A DNA stretch of 64,000 nt from JAZKDW01 sp040387375 (GTDB taxonomy: Bacteria > Pseudomonadota > Gammaproteobacteria > Burkholderiales > Burkholderiaceae_D): assembly GCA_040387375.1 (NCBI GenBank), contig JAZKDW010000041.1, positions 62,001 through 126,000 on the forward strand, written 5' to 3'. Made by a program: the position numbers and the translations under genes. Shown in pieces: positions 36,542 to 44,448 of this stretch. Below the pieces are notes generated by a model. The model was given only the letters and a program-made list of their open reading frames with translations, searched no databases and was not told the DNA's origin. Within the stretch, counting starts at the first letter, position 1; each line of letters starts with the position of its first letter.

Positions 36542-37351
36542 ATGATTGACAATGCCTTTGCAGTCGCTGCCGTGCAGATGGTGTCCACGCCCGTGGTTGA
36601 AGAAAATTTCGCTGCCGCGCGGCGGCTGATCGGAGAGGCTGCAGAACAAGGCGCAAAGCTGGTCCTGCTGCCGGAATACTGGCCGGTCATGGGCATGCAG
36701 GAAACCGACAAGCTTGCCATCGCGGAAGCGCTTGCCGACGGCCCGATCCAGAGATTCATGTCGGATATCGCACGCGCGCACCAGATCTGGCTGATCGGCG
36801 GGACGCTGCCGATGGTGGCGCCGGAACCGGGCAAGGTGTTGAATACGATGCTGGTATATGACCCGGCCGGCGAGCGCATCGTCCGTTATGACAAGATCCA
36901 TTTGTTCGGTTTCACCAAAGGCGAGGAATCCTACGACGAATCGCGCACCATCGTCCCCGGCAGCGAAGTGGCAACTTTTGACGCGCCATTCGGCAAGGTC
37001 GGCTTATCGGTGTGTTATGACCTGCGTTTTCCGGAGCTTTACCGGGCGATGGGCGACTGTGCACTGATCGTCGTGCCTGCCGCGTTTACTTACACCACGG
37101 GCAAGGCGCACTGGGAAATCCTGCTGCGCGCGCGGGCGATTGAAAACCAGTGTTATATCCTTGCCGCCGCACAGGGCGGAAAACATCCGAACGGTCGCCG
37201 TACCTGGGGCCACAGCATGCTGATCGATCCGTGGGGCGATGTCAAAGCGGTGCTGCCAGAGGGGGAAGGGCTTGTAATTGGCGACATCGAACCTCATAGT
37301 CTATTAAAGATACGTGAAAATCTGCCGGCTTTGAAACACCGCAAGTTATAG
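36542..37351 (+). CDS. Carbon-nitrogen hydrolase, Nit2-like
   Basis: A 269-residue nitrilase-superfamily amidase. The catalytic triad is visible: Glu45 in LLPEYWPV, Lys118 in RYDKIHLFGF and Cys158 in GLSVCYDLRFPELYR. The best match by pattern is the Nit1/Nit2 group, which repairs deaminated glutathione or hydrolyses omega-amides such as 2-oxoglutaramate. It follows yhdP by 10 bp after an AAGGA site and is probably cotranscribed; tldD follows 101 bp later. Confidence 0.9.
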   Translation: MIDNAFAVAAVQMVSTPVVEENFAAARRLIGEAAEQGAKLVLLPEYWPVMGMQETDKLAIAEALADGPIQRFMSDIARAHQIWLIGGTLPMVAPEPGKVLNTMLVYDPAGERIVRYDKIHLFGFTKGEESYDESRTIVPGSEVATFDAPFGKVGLSVCYDLRFPELYRAMGDCALIVVPAAFTYTTGKAHWEILLRARAIENQCYILAAAQGGKHPNGRRTWGHSMLIDPWGDVKAVLPEGEGLVIGDIEPHSLLKIRENLPALKHRKL

Positions 37352-37452
37352 CAACTGGCCCTGGCCAACGCTCCGGCGGCAAGATGCTCTACAATCCAGT
37401 AATCTCCTGAAATAACCAAACCGCGCCACTCGTTTCGCGAACGCCATATACC

Positions 37453-38913
37453 ATGACTCCTTTTGAACCGAATATCCAAACCCTTGCGGTTGCCCGCGAC
37501 ATCCTGCTGACGCCGTTTGGCCTGGATGAATCCAGGCTGATCAAGGTGCTCGGCACGATGTTTACGCATCGGGTCGATTACGCAGACCTTTATTTCCAGT
37601 TCACCAAGAGCGAAGGCTGGAGTCTGGAAGAAGGCATCGTCAAGACCGGCACCTTCTCGATCGACCAGGGGGTGGGCGTGCGTGCGGTATCCGGGGACAG
37701 GACCGCATTCTCCTACTCGGATGAAATCTCCGAACGGGCGCTGCAGGAAGCCGCTGCCGCGACGCGCACGATTGCGCGCCAGGGTGCGGGCAAGATCAAG
37801 GTTGCTTCCTCCATCCAGGCCGTCGGCGGCCGCTCGCTGTACCTGCCGAACGATCCGCTCGCGTCGCTGGATGCGACCGAAAAGGTGAAGTTGCTGGAAA
37901 AGGTCGAGCGCATCGCGCGCGCCAAAGACCCGCGCGTAGTGCAAGTGATGGCCGGCCTGGCCGGAGAATACGATGTGGTGCTGGTGGTGCGCAGCGATGG
38001 TGTGATCGCCGCCGATATCCGGCCGCTGGTGCGGGTGTCGGTCACCGTGATCGCGGAGCAGGATGGCCGTCGCGAGATGGGCAGTTCCGGCGGTGGCGGA
38101 CGCTACAGTTATGCCTATTTCTCCGATGAGCTGCTCGACACCTACGCCAGTGAAGCTGTTGCCGCCGCGCTGGTCAATCTCGATGCGCGGCCGGCCCCGG
38201 CCGGCCCGATGACCGTGGTGCTCGGGCCAGGCTGGCCAGGTGTGCTGTTGCATGAAGCGATCGGCCACGGCCTGGAAGGCGATTTCAACCGCAAGGGTTC
38301 CAGCGCATTTTCGGGCCGCATCGGGGATCGTGTGGCCGCCAAGGGCGTCACGGTGGTCGATGATGGCACCATCGCCGACCGGCGCGGTTCTCTCAACATG
38401 GATGACGAGGGCAATCCGACCCAATGCACGACACTGATCGAAGACGGCATCCTGAAGGGTTATATTCAGGACACGATGAATGCGCGGCTGATGAAAATGC
38501 CGGTGACCGGGAACGCCCGGCGTGAATCGTTTGCCCACCTGCCCATGCCGCGCATGACCAATACCTACATGCTGGGCGGCGACAAGGATCCGGCCGAAAT
38601 CCTGGCATCGGTGAAAAATGGGCTGTACGCGGTCAACTTTGGCGGCGGCCAGGTCGATATCACCAACGGCAAGTTCGTGTTTTCAGCGAGCGAAGCCTAT
38701 ATGATCGAAAATGGCAAGGTGACCTATCCGGTCAAGGGCGCCACGCTGATCGGCAATGGTCCCGATGTATTGAACCGGGTGTCCATGATTGGCAATGACA
38801 TGCGGCTCGATTCCGGCGTTGGCGTCTGCGGCAAGGAAGGCCAAAGCGTGCCCGTTGGCGTCGGCCAGCCGACCCTGCGCATTGATGGTGTGACGGTCGG
38901 CGGCACGGCCTGA
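37453..38913 (+). CDS. tldD: Metalloprotease TldD
   Basis: A 486-residue TldD subunit of the TldD/TldE zinc protease, which unfolds and cleaves small peptides and matures some RiPPs such as microcin B17. The zinc motif HEAIGHGLEGDFNRKG is complete, and the C-terminal region with KNGLYAVNFGGGQVDI is present. The partner TldE (PmbA) is not in this window. No good ribosome site is seen before the ATG at 37453. Confidence 0.95.
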   Translation: MTPFEPNIQTLAVARDILLTPFGLDESRLIKVLGTMFTHRVDYADLYFQFTKSEGWSLEEGIVKTGTFSIDQGVGVRAVSGDRTAFSYSDEISERALQEAAAATRTIARQGAGKIKVASSIQAVGGRSLYLPNDPLASLDATEKVKLLEKVERIARAKDPRVVQVMAGLAGEYDVVLVVRSDGVIAADIRPLVRVSVTVIAEQDGRREMGSSGGGGRYSYAYFSDELLDTYASEAVAAALVNLDARPAPAGPMTVVLGPGWPGVLLHEAIGHGLEGDFNRKGSSAFSGRIGDRVAAKGVTVVDDGTIADRRGSLNMDDEGNPTQCTTLIEDGILKGYIQDTMNARLMKMPVTGNARRESFAHLPMPRMTNTYMLGGDKDPAEILASVKNGLYAVNFGGGQVDITNGKFVFSASEAYMIENGKVTYPVKGATLIGNGPDVLNRVSMIGNDMRLDSGVGVCGKEGQSVPVGVGQPTLRIDGVTVGGTA

Positions 38914-38969
38914 CAGAGGCGTGGCAAACCTGACAAGGCGGGCGGAGACAACGCAGCTGATGCTTTCGC

Positions 38970-38998
38970 TTGCCAATCCCGATTATTTATTGCACTAT
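38970..38998 (+). promoter_or_regulatory. Weak candidate aroG promoter
   Basis: TTGCCA (38970-38975) is followed after 17 bp by CACTAT (38993-38998). The -10 match is poor. Some promoter upstream of 39033 is required if the leader peptide described next is real, and this is the best candidate I see. Confidence 0.3.
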
Positions 38999-39032
38999 TA
39001 GGTCACATTTTATTCGGCACCAGACCAGACCA

Positions 39033-39104
39033 ATGACTTGCGCTCGATTTTTCTTTTATTTTTACTTTAGCTATTCCAGCCCAACGGCGGTGGAAAAGCG
39101 GTAA
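39033..39104 (+). CDS. Phe/Tyr-rich leader peptide of aroG attenuator
   Basis: A 23-codon reading frame, MTCARFFFYFYFSY then nine more residues to a TAA at 39102-39104. Five Phe and three Tyr fall within nine codons (39048-39074), the composition of pheA-type leader peptides. It lies 109 bp before aroG, which makes DAHP, the first intermediate on the way to Phe and Tyr. The 3' part of the frame overlaps one arm of a hairpin that competes with the antiterminator. There is no strong ribosome site before the ATG, the main weakness of the call. See the leader structures at 39074-39176. Confidence 0.75.
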   Translation: MTCARFFFYFYFSYSSPTAVEKR

Positions 39105-39160
39105 GTTCACGTAAAAGCAACACGATAAACGAGACCAACCGAATTTCTTGAAAAACCGCC
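39074..39160 (+). promoter_or_regulatory. Attenuator pairing arms before aroG
   Basis: Three alternative pairings can be drawn. Hairpin 1:2 pairs TTCCA+GCC (39074-39081) with GGC+TGGAA (39086-39088 and 39091-39095). The antiterminator 2:3 pairs GGCGGT (39086-39091) with ACCGCC (39155-39160). The terminator 3:4 uses the same ACCGCC. A ribosome stalled on the Phe/Tyr codons would cover arm 1 and free arm 2, so 2:3 forms and aroG is read; fast translation to the stop codon covers arm 2 and lets the terminator form. Confidence 0.65.
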
Positions 39161-39176
39161 AGTGATGGCGGTTTTT
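39151..39176 (+). terminator. Intrinsic terminator in aroG leader
   Basis: A perfect 10-bp stem AAAAACCGCC / GGCGGTTTTT (39151-39160 with 39167-39176), loop AGTGAT, followed by more T. It is 238 bp after the tldD stop and 38 bp before the aroG ATG, so it is placed as an attenuator of aroG rather than as the tldD terminator. Confidence 0.85.
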
Positions 39177-39213
39177 TTATTTCACAAATTTAAAACTTCA
39201 CACTGGAGATACC

Positions 39214-40281
39214 ATGCCGCGCACCGATGATTTACGCATCAGGGAAATGAAAGAACTGACACCACCTTCGCACTTGATCCGGGAATATGCCTGTTCGGAA
39301 AAAGCGGCTACGACAGCCGCCAATTCGCGCAATGCGCTGCATCGGATCCTGCACGGCCAGGATGACCGCCTGATGGTCGTGATCGGACCGTGCTCCATCC
39401 ACGACACCAAAGCGGCGATGGAGTATGCACATCGGCTGGTCGAGCAGCGCGATCGTTTCGCCGGCGAACTGGAAATCGTGATGCGGGTCTATTTCGAAAA
39501 ACCACGCACCACCGTCGGCTGGAAAGGCCTCATCAACGATCCGTACATGGATAACAGTTTCCGCATCAATGACGGCTTGCGCATGGCGCGCGAACTGCTG
39601 CTCAATATTAACGAGCTGGGCTTGCCTGCCGGGACGGAATTTCTCGACGTGATCAGCCCGCAATATGTGGCTGACCTGATCAGCTGGGGTGCGATCGGCG
39701 CCCGTACCACCGAATCGCAAGTGCATCGCGAACTGGCTTCAGGACTGTCTTGCCCGGTCGGTTTCAAGAACGGTACGGACGGCAATATCAAGATCGCTGT
39801 GGATGCCATCAAGGCGGCGTCGCAATCGCACCATTTCCTGTCAGTGACCAAAGGCGGCCACTCCGCCATTGTCTCCACCAACGGCAATGAAGATTGCCAT
39901 ATCATCCTGCGCGGCGGAAAAGCACCTAATTATGATGCCGCCAGCGTGGACGCCGCGTGCAAGGAGATCGCCGCAAATGGACTGGCCTCGCGTCTGATGA
40001 TCGACACTTCGCATGCGAACAGCTCGAAAAAACCTGAAAACCAGATCCCGGTGTCCGCCGACATCGCACGTCAGGTTGCCGGTGGAGAGACGCGCATCGT
40101 CGGTGTCATGATCGAGTCGCATCTGATCGCAGGCCGCCAGGATCTGATACCCGGCAAGGAACTGACCTATGGCCAGTCGGTAACGGATGGCTGCATTGCC
40201 TGGGAAGATAGCATCGGTGTGCTGGAAGGTCTGGCGGAAGCAGTCAGGCAGCGCCGCCTCGCCGGGGACCCGGACGCCTGA
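39214..40281 (+). CDS. aroG: 3-deoxy-7-phosphoheptulonate synthase
   Basis: A 355-residue class I DAHP synthase, condensing phosphoenolpyruvate with erythrose 4-phosphate in the first step of the shikimate pathway. Motifs include VIGPCSIHDTKAAMEYAHRL, MRVYFEKPRTTVGWKGLIND, GARTTESQVHRELASGLSCP and DTSHANSSKKPENQ. The length is that of the Phe- or Tyr-inhibited E. coli AroG/AroF group; the feedback amino acid cannot be fixed from sequence alone, but the leader argues for Phe and/or Tyr control. The ATG follows a CTGGAG ribosome site. tkt, which supplies erythrose 4-phosphate, is also in the window but not linked. Confidence 0.96.
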   Translation: MPRTDDLRIREMKELTPPSHLIREYACSEKAATTAANSRNALHRILHGQDDRLMVVIGPCSIHDTKAAMEYAHRLVEQRDRFAGELEIVMRVYFEKPRTTVGWKGLINDPYMDNSFRINDGLRMARELLLNINELGLPAGTEFLDVISPQYVADLISWGAIGARTTESQVHRELASGLSCPVGFKNGTDGNIKIAVDAIKAASQSHHFLSVTKGGHSAIVSTNGNEDCHIILRGGKAPNYDAASVDAACKEIAANGLASRLMIDTSHANSSKKPENQIPVSADIARQVAGGETRIVGVMIESHLIAGRQDLIPGKELTYGQSVTDGCIAWEDSIGVLEGLAEAVRQRRLAGDPDA

Positions 40282-40297
40282 ACAGCCAAACCGGGCA

Positions 40298-40322
40298 CGT
40301 TCTCCGGCGTTTCCGGAGAACG
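40298..40322. repeat. Perfect 10-bp hairpin between convergent genes
   Basis: CGTTCTCCGG (40298-40307) and CCGGAGAACG (40313-40322) with loop CGTTT lie between the aroG stop and the stop of the protease gene on the other strand. There is no long T-tract, so it may end or protect both messages. Confidence 0.55.
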
Positions 40323-40329
40323 AAGCCTG

Positions 40330-40962
40330 TCAGAATCGTTTGGTCAGTGTCATCTGGTGACCATCGCGCCGCATCTCGGTCCGATTCAGGAATGACATGC
40401 CAAGCAGCGCGGACGACAATCCGCCTTCGAGGACACTTGCATCAACCTGGTTCAGTTCGAGCGTGCCGATGCGCACGCTGTTCAATTTGACCCGATACGC
40501 GGACACGACGCCATTGGCGGTATTCATGTAGGCGATCTCGCCTTTTTTGTAATCTATTCCCAGGCGCACCGCATCGGCGGCCGGCAGGGCAATTACCGTG
40601 GCGCCGGTATCGACCAGCATCGAAATGGTGCCGCCGTTGATCTGGCCATGTGCGATGAAGTGGCCGCGGGTGTCGGCTTGCAAGGTGATGGTCGACTGGC
40701 CACCGGGTACGATGCGGTTGATGTGCTCTCCGATCGTGATGGTCTGCCGTTTGCCATTCATTTCGATTGTTGCCGACGTTTCATTGGCGGATATCAGCTT
40801 GACGCCTTCGGCGATTGATTTGCCCACTGCATACGTCTTGGGCGCTCCCCCATCGACCACCAGCACCGCCTTGCCGGGGAAGAGGCCAACTACGCCAATG
40901 TCGGCTGCATGCGCACACAAGGCAGGCAGGACAAGACAGCCAGCGAGGATCAGGTTGCGCAT
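40330..40962 (-). CDS. Exported retropepsin-like aspartic protease
   Basis: A 210-residue protein with a signal peptide (MRNLILAGCLVLPALCAHAA). The C-terminal half is a clan AA, single-domain aspartic protease fold of the TIGR02281 kind: SMLVDTGATVIALP with Asp118, then LLGMSFLNRTEMRRDG. Such proteins would act as dimers in the periplasm; no substrate is known. I chose the ATG at 40962, after AAGGAAG; the frame extends into yajQ. It lies 10 bp after yajQ, so the two form an operon. Confidence 0.85.
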   Translation of the reverse strand: MRNLILAGCLVLPALCAHAADIGVVGLFPGKAVLVVDGGAPKTYAVGKSIAEGVKLISANETSATIEMNGKRQTITIGEHINRIVPGGQSTITLQADTRGHFIAHGQINGGTISMLVDTGATVIALPAADAVRLGIDYKKGEIAYMNTANGVVSAYRVKLNSVRIGTLELNQVDASVLEGGLSSALLGMSFLNRTEMRRDGHQMTLTKRF

Positions 40963-40972
40963 GAGGACTTCC

Positions 40973-41458
40973 TTAATCCCGGAAATTATTGAATTCCAGC
41001 GGCAGGTCGGCCACTTCCTTGCGCAGAAGCGCCATGGTTGCCTGCAGGTCGTCGCGCTTGGCGCCGGTGATGCGTACGGCGTCACCCTGGATGCTGGCCT
41101 GCACCTTGGTTTTGCTGTCCTTGATGATGCGGACAATTTTTTTCGCCGCTTCGGTCTCGATGCCGTTTTTGATCTTGATTACCTGTTTGACCTTGTCGCC
41201 ACCAATTTTTTCAATTTTACCTATATCGAGAAACCGGACATCGACGTTGCGTTTGACCAGTTTATTGGTCAGCACGTCCCTTACCTGGCTTAACTGGAAA
41301 TCGGAATCGGCAAACGCGGTCAGGTCGCGCTCCTTCTGTTCGATGCGGGCGTCGCTGCCCTTGAAATCAAAGCGGGTAGAGATTTCCTTGTTTGCCTGGT
41401 CCACGGCATTCTTTACTTCAACCAGATTTGCTTCTGAAACTACGTCAAACGATGGCAT
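40973..41458 (-). CDS. yajQ: YajQ-family nucleotide-binding protein
   Basis: A 161-residue YajQ (UPF0234) protein with two small ferredoxin-like domains. It begins MPSFDVVSEANLVEVKNAVD and has STRFDFKGSDARIE and the C-terminal VRITGAKRDDLQATMALLR. Some members bind cyclic di-GMP and alter transcription in plant and animal pathogens; others bind RNA. The ATG at 41458 follows AAGGAAAA. It is the first gene of a two-gene unit with the aspartic protease. Confidence 0.93.
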   Translation of the reverse strand: MPSFDVVSEANLVEVKNAVDQANKEISTRFDFKGSDARIEQKERDLTAFADSDFQLSQVRDVLTNKLVKRNVDVRFLDIGKIEKIGGDKVKQVIKIKNGIETEAAKKIVRIIKDSKTKVQASIQGDAVRITGAKRDDLQATMALLRKEVADLPLEFNNFRD

Positions 41459-41733
41459 GTTTTTTCCTTGGAGCATATGGAGGCGGGTTGAACACCCTTT
41501 CCTGCGGTATGGAGTGAGATTGTTAATTGCTTAACCGATTATTCTAGCGGACAAAAAACCGGGTGGCTATAGGCATGAGGACATGGCGCATTAATCCGAT
41601 GGAAAAAGCCGGGTTTGCCACCAATGGTAGTACACCGCAAGCACAGCGGATAGGGGCCGTGGGGGAAAAAGGTTTGCAAGAATCATGCGTCGGACACTCT
41701 TTTCTCCTGCGATAACGCTATAATTGTTGCGTT
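41459..41733. other. Divergent yajQ/murB intergenic region
   Basis: A 275-bp gap with no supported gene. Its right end holds a -10-like TATAAT (41719-41724) only 10 bp before the murB ATG, flanked by inverted repeats ATAACGC (41712-41718) and GCGTTAT (41729-41735). No matching -35 box is seen. Confidence 0.45.
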
Positions 41734-41735
41734 AT
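41712..41735 (+). promoter_or_regulatory. murB promoter with inverted repeat over -10
   Basis: TATAAT at 41719-41724 lies between the two arms ATAACGC and GCGTTAT. Transcription would start near 41731, leaving at most a few bases before the murB ATG at 41734, and the right arm overlaps that ATG. There is no ribosome site. Either the message is leaderless or an unseen upstream promoter is used. The symmetry suggests an operator. Confidence 0.4.
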
Positions 41736-42756
41736 GACCGTTGCTATCCAACACAACTTCTCGTTACAAAGCCTTAATACGTTTGGCATCAAAGCCAATG
41801 CACATGCGTATCTGCGCGTCGTCGCTGCCGAGGATTTGCTGGTAATTAAATCCAGCAGGGCGTTGGCGGCATTGCCCCGGCTGGTACTGGGAGGCGGCAG
41901 CAACATTCTTCTTACCCGTGACTTTGCTGGCCTGGTGCTGCACATGTGCAGCGAGGGCATCGACATCGTCGGCGAGGATGCCAATGCCACTTATGTGCGT
42001 GCCGCAGCCGGCGAAAACTGGCATCGGTTCGTGCAATGGACCCTCGATCACGGTCTGGGCGGCCTGGAAAATCTGTCATTGATTCCGGGCAGTGTCGGCG
42101 CCGCTCCAATTCAGAATATCGGCGCCTACGGTGTCGAGCTAAAGGATTGCTTTCATTCCCTGCGTGGATTTGATCTTGAAACGGGGACGCTGTTTACGCT
42201 GGATAAAGCTGCCTGCGAATTCGGCTATCGGGACAGCATTTTCAAACATAACCTGCGCAACCGCACAGCGATCCTCGATGTCACCTTTGCGTTGCCGAAG
42301 CAGTGGCAGGCAAATATCGGCTATGCCGACGTGGCGCAGGAATTGGCTTCCCTGGGCCTGACGACGCCGACGGCGCCGGATATCAGCGCAGCAGTGATTG
42401 CCATACGCACGCGTAAACTGCCTGATCCGGCAGTGATCGGCAATGCGGGCAGCTTTTTCAAGAATCCGGTGGTGCAACCTGGACATCGTGACGGTTTGCT
42501 CAGGCGTTTTCCGAATCTGGTGAATCATGCGCAAGCCGATGGCACTTTCAAGCTTGCCGCCGGTTGGCTGATCGACCAGTGCGGATGGAAAGGGAAGAGC
42601 GCCGGCGCTGCAGGCGTCTATGAAAAACAGGCGCTGGTGCTGGTGAATCGCGGCGGCGCAAGCGGACAGGATATTGTCCTGCTTGCGCGATTGATCCAGG
42701 CCGACGTGCAGGCGCGTTTTGGCGTGCTGCTGGAGCCCGAGCCGGTATTCGTCTGA
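41734..42756 (+). CDS. murB: UDP-N-acetylenolpyruvoylglucosamine reductase
   Basis: A 340-residue type I MurB, the FAD enzyme that makes UDP-MurNAc for peptidoglycan. Motifs are VLGGGSNILLTRDFAGLVLH, IPGSVGAAPIQNIGAYGVE, the catalytic Ser region AGSFFKNPVV and the C-terminal Glu in LLEPEPVFV. The length matches E. coli MurB (about 340). It stands alone, convergent with ppnP. Confidence 0.96.
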   Translation: MTVAIQHNFSLQSLNTFGIKANAHAYLRVVAAEDLLVIKSSRALAALPRLVLGGGSNILLTRDFAGLVLHMCSEGIDIVGEDANATYVRAAAGENWHRFVQWTLDHGLGGLENLSLIPGSVGAAPIQNIGAYGVELKDCFHSLRGFDLETGTLFTLDKAACEFGYRDSIFKHNLRNRTAILDVTFALPKQWQANIGYADVAQELASLGLTTPTAPDISAAVIAIRTRKLPDPAVIGNAGSFFKNPVVQPGHRDGLLRRFPNLVNHAQADGTFKLAAGWLIDQCGWKGKSAGAAGVYEKQALVLVNRGGASGQDIVLLARLIQADVQARFGVLLEPEPVFV

Positions 42757-42769
42757 CTGTCCTGGCGTT

Positions 42770-43084
42770 TTACCCGTAGTGGCAGACGTAGTCGACCGTC
42801 TCCAGCGTCTCGATATCAAAACTGGAATTCCCCGCCACTTCAAAACGCTGGCCGCCTTCAAAGGTTTTCCAGCTATCTTCGCCTTTGAACCGGATGCGGC
42901 ATTTACCCGCATTCAGCTCCATGATTTCCGGCGTGCCGGTATTGAAGGTCAGCGATGACGGAAAAATCACGCCTATGGTGACCTTGACGCCATCCTGAAG
43001 AATCACCGTGTGTGATACACATTTCCCATCAAAATAGATATTGGCTTGCTTGACTACGGATACGTTGTCGAACTGAGTGCTCAT
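42770..43084 (-). CDS. ppnP: Pyrimidine/purine nucleoside phosphorylase
   Basis: A 104-residue cupin-type protein of the PpnP (DUF1255, YaiE) family, which phosphorolyses several nucleosides in E. coli. It begins MSTQFDNVSVVKQANIYFDG and contains GKCVSHTVILQDG and the C-terminal ETVDYVCHYG. The ATG at 43084 gives the family start; two in-frame ATGs lie 5 and 10 codons upstream. It is downstream of argG on the same strand but beyond a terminator. Confidence 0.92.
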   Translation of the reverse strand: MSTQFDNVSVVKQANIYFDGKCVSHTVILQDGVKVTIGVIFPSSLTFNTGTPEIMELNAGKCRIRFKGEDSWKTFEGGQRFEVAGNSSFDIETLETVDYVCHYG

Positions 43085-43124
43085 GTCTGTCTCTTTCATG
43101 AAAAACAAAATCAAACTTGAAAAA

Positions 43125-43141
43125 GGGCCCGTTTCGGGCCC
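43125..43141 (-). terminator. Terminator after argG
   Basis: GGGCCCG (43125-43131) pairs with CGGGCCC (43135-43141), loop TTT. On the minus strand a T5 tract follows. It lies 25 bp after the argG stop and just upstream of ppnP. Confidence 0.75.
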
Positions 43142-43165
43142 CTTGAAATCAATTGCAAATATGGC

Positions 43166-44398
43166 TTAATTGCCGCGCTTGGCCCGTGCGATCGCTGCAA
43201 TCCGCATGCGCAAGGCATTAAGCTTGATGAAGCCGCCCGCATCTGCCTGGTTATAAGCGCCGCCATCTTCGTCGAAGGTGGCGATGTTCATGTCGAACAG
43301 CGAATCGGTCTTCGAGTCGCGCGACACCACGATCACATTTCCCTTGTACAGCTTGACGCGCACCCAGCCATTGACGCTTTGCTGCGTGTGGTCGATCAGC
43401 GTTTGCAGCGCCAGCCGCTCCGGCGCCCACCAGTAGCCGTTGTAGATCATCGATGCGTAACGCGGCATCAGATCGTCTTTCAGGTGGGCGACTTCACGAT
43501 CGAGCGTGATCGATTCGATCGCGCGGTGCGCGCGCAGCATGATGGTGCCGCCCGGGGTTTCATAACAGCCGCGCGATTTCATGCCGACGTAGCGGTTCTC
43601 GACCAGGTCGAGGCGGCCGATGCCATGTTTGCCGCCCAGGCGATTGAGTTCGGTCAGGACTTCGGCAGGCGACAAACGTTTGCCGTTCAACGCGACAATG
43701 TCGCCTTTTTCGTATTCGATGTCGAGATATTCCGCTTCATCGGGCGCCGCTTCCGGGCTGACGGTCCAGCGCCACATGGATTCTTCGGCTTCCGCGCTCG
43801 GGTTCTCGAGATGGCGGCCTTCGAAGCTGATGTGCAGCAGGTTGGCATCCATCGAATAAGGCGCGCCGCCGTTCTTGTGTTTCATGTCGACCGCAATGCC
43901 GGCATCTTCCGCATATTTGAGCAACCTCTCGCGCGACAGCAGATCCCACTCGCGCCATGGCGCGATGATCTTCACTTCCGGCATCAGCGCATAAGCGCCC
44001 AGCTCAAAACGCACCTGGTCGTTGCCTTTGCCGGTCGCGCCATGCGAAATGGTGTCGGCGCCGGTTTCGCGGGCGATTTCGATCAGGCGCTTGGCGATCA
44101 GCGGACGGGCAATCGATGTGCCCAGCAGGTATTCGCCTTCATACACGGTATTGGCGCGAAACATCGGGAAGACAAAATCGCGCACGAACTCTTCACGCAC
44201 ATCGTCAATATAGATATTCGACGGCTTGATGCCGAATTTCAGCGCCTTCTGGCGCGCCGGCTCCAGCTCTTCGCCTTGCCCGAGATCGGCGGTGAAGGTG
44301 ACGATTTCACATTGATAATTGTCTTGCAGCCACTTCAGGATGACCGAGGTATCAAGGCCGCCGGAATAAGCCAGGACAACTTTTTTGGTATCGCTCAT
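43166..44398 (-). CDS. argG: Argininosuccinate synthase
   Basis: A 410-residue argininosuccinate synthase of arginine synthesis, joining citrulline and aspartate with ATP. The ATP-pyrophosphatase motif VVLAYSGGLDTSVILKWL is at the N-terminus, with SHGATGKGNDQVRFEL and YENRYVG-like NRYVGMKSRGCYETPGG further on. It follows argF by 50 bp on the same strand; together they perform consecutive steps. Confidence 0.97.
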   Translation of the reverse strand: MSDTKKVVLAYSGGLDTSVILKWLQDNYQCEIVTFTADLGQGEELEPARQKALKFGIKPSNIYIDDVREEFVRDFVFPMFRANTVYEGEYLLGTSIARPLIAKRLIEIARETGADTISHGATGKGNDQVRFELGAYALMPEVKIIAPWREWDLLSRERLLKYAEDAGIAVDMKHKNGGAPYSMDANLLHISFEGRHLENPSAEAEESMWRWTVSPEAAPDEAEYLDIEYEKGDIVALNGKRLSPAEVLTELNRLGGKHGIGRLDLVENRYVGMKSRGCYETPGGTIMLRAHRAIESITLDREVAHLKDDLMPRYASMIYNGYWWAPERLALQTLIDHTQQSVNGWVRVKLYKGNVIVVSRDSKTDSLFDMNIATFDEDGGAYNQADAGGFIKLNALRMRIAAIARAKRGN

Positions 44399-44448
44399 GT
44401 TTCTCTTTCTTCAATCAACAGTTCAACAAATAGTGTAATCGGCCGGTC

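Noticed and set aside
37294..38538. A 414-codon minus-strand frame
   Set aside because: Antisense shadow of tldD and the end of the nitrilase-family gene; rich in His/Arg/Gly as expected for a shadow frame.
39151..39176. Treating this terminator simply as the end of tldD
   Set aside because: It is 238 bp after the tldD stop but only 38 bp before aroG, and its 5' arm pairs with a leader segment; an attenuator explains the layout better.
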